Part shown: positions 5,926 through 6,304 of the stretch, piece by piece
Position numbering within the stretch: position 1 is the first letter of the stretch
Layout of the letters: each line of letters starts with the position of its first letter
Assembly (NCBI GenBank): GCA_964372165.1
Contig: CAYJPT010000133.1
Location: forward strand, 1-6,304
Reading direction: 5' to 3'
DNA from: CAYJAD01 sp964372165
Lineage (GTDB): Bacteria; Desulfobacterota; Desulfovibrionia; Desulfovibrionales; Desulfovibrionaceae
DNA: 6,304 nt
The notes under the pieces: model-generated
The model's database searches: none
What the model saw: the letters and a program-made list of their open reading frames with translations, nothing else
Told to the model about the DNA's origin: nothing
Translations under genes and position numbers: made by a program

Positions 5926-6291
5926 GTGCAAACACTTATTTTAACTTTGCATAGCATTGTATGCGTTTTATTGGTTATTCTTGTTTTATTACAGTCCGGT
6001 AAGGAAGGTATGGGCGTTATTTTTGGTGGCGGCGGCGGTTCTGTTTTTGGTAGTGGAGGTGCAGGTGGTTTGCTTTCTAAAATGACAGCCTTTATGGCAG
6101 TACTTTTTTTGTTTACCTGCTTAAGCTATACTTACATTACTAGTACCCCAACCAGTGATGAATCAGTTATTTTTAATACTCCCTTGGAGCAAGTTCCGGT
6201 AGACTCACCGGCTGCTGCGCCAAGCACCGAGCAAAATGCAAAGCCTGAGCCAGCTGCTCCGGCAACAACTGAATCAACAACCAAACAATAA
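5926..6291 (+). CDS. secG: Preprotein translocase subunit SecG
   Basis: SecG is the small inner-membrane partner of SecY and SecE that stimulates SecA-driven protein export. The 121 residues show the family plan. The first membrane helix (about 3-22, LILTLHSIVCVLLVILVLLQ) is followed by the cytoplasmic Q-SGKEGMG motif (23-30). Next comes a glycine-rich stretch, FGGGGGSVFGSGGAGG (33-48), then LSKMTAFMAVLFLFTCLSYTYI (50-71), the second helix with the conserved K-T pair. A hydrophilic Ala/Pro/Thr-rich tail of about 48 residues (74-121) makes it slightly longer than the E. coli protein (110 residues); such low-complexity tails vary between species. The start codon is GTG with a strong ribosome binding site. 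It ends the visible operon. Confidence 0.95.
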   Translation: MQTLILTLHSIVCVLLVILVLLQSGKEGMGVIFGGGGGSVFGSGGAGGLLSKMTAFMAVLFLFTCLSYTYITSTPTSDESVIFNTPLEQVPVDSPAAAPSTEQNAKPEPAAPATTESTTKQ

Positions 6292-6295
6292 CTTT

Positions 6296-6301
6296 AAGGG
6301 G
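6296..6301 (+). promoter_or_regulatory. Possible ribosome binding site for a gene beyond the window
   Basis: AAGGGG lies five bases after the secG stop codon and three bases from the window end. The tight spacing seen at the other junctions makes a further operon member starting around 6307-6311 plausible, but no coding sequence is visible. Confidence 0.3.
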
Positions 6302-6304
6302 CTG

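Noticed and set aside
5592..5957. Minus-strand 121-codon open frame across the tpiA-secG junction
   Set aside because: Antisense to tpiA catalytic motifs and the secG start; no family resemblance and no support as a gene.

Overview
The window looks like a piece of an AT-rich bacterial chromosome from a Gram-negative lineage. The most likely source is a low-GC member of the Desulfovibrionaceae/Desulfovibrionales (a Lawsonia-type genome). This rests on the compact rimI-tpiA-secG string, a tandem-GAF gene fused operonically to mreB, and the style of the proteins; it is an inference, because no rRNA gene or species-specific marker is present. All complete genes look intact. There is no mobile element, CRISPR array, tRNA or rRNA.

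Layout. Bases 1-106 are non-coding as far as I can tell and hold two abutting perfect 11-bp inverted repeats. Bases 107-1819 (minus) encode a 570-residue soluble protein that I do not recognise. A 230-base AT-rich divergent intergenic region (1820-2049) carries candidate promoters for both directions. Bases 2050-4103 (plus) are a two-gene operon: a tandem GAF-domain sensor-like protein whose stop codon overlaps the start of mreB (TAATG). A short convergent spacer (4104-4170) with weak AT-rich terminator-like structure separates mreB from a minus-strand gene (4171-4674). That gene encodes a Nudix-fold protein of the isopentenyl-diphosphate-isomerase-like branch whose Nudix box has lost its catalytic acidic residues. 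Its ATG overlaps, on the opposite strand, the ATG of rimI inside one CATG palindrome. From there rimI (4673-5140), tpiA (5155-5904) and secG (5926-6291) run as a tight plus-strand operon that probably continues beyond the window.

How the genes fit together. The GAF-MreB pair suggests a link between small-molecule or redox sensing, or a scaffold, and cell-shape control, although the GAF protein has no output domain. rimI-tpiA-secG is a housekeeping cluster: N-terminal protein acetylation, glycolysis/gluconeogenesis and Sec secretion. The most interesting items are the GAF-MreB coupling, the degenerate Nudix protein with its zero-length divergent junction to rimI, the unrecognised 570-residue protein, and the twin palindromes at the left edge.
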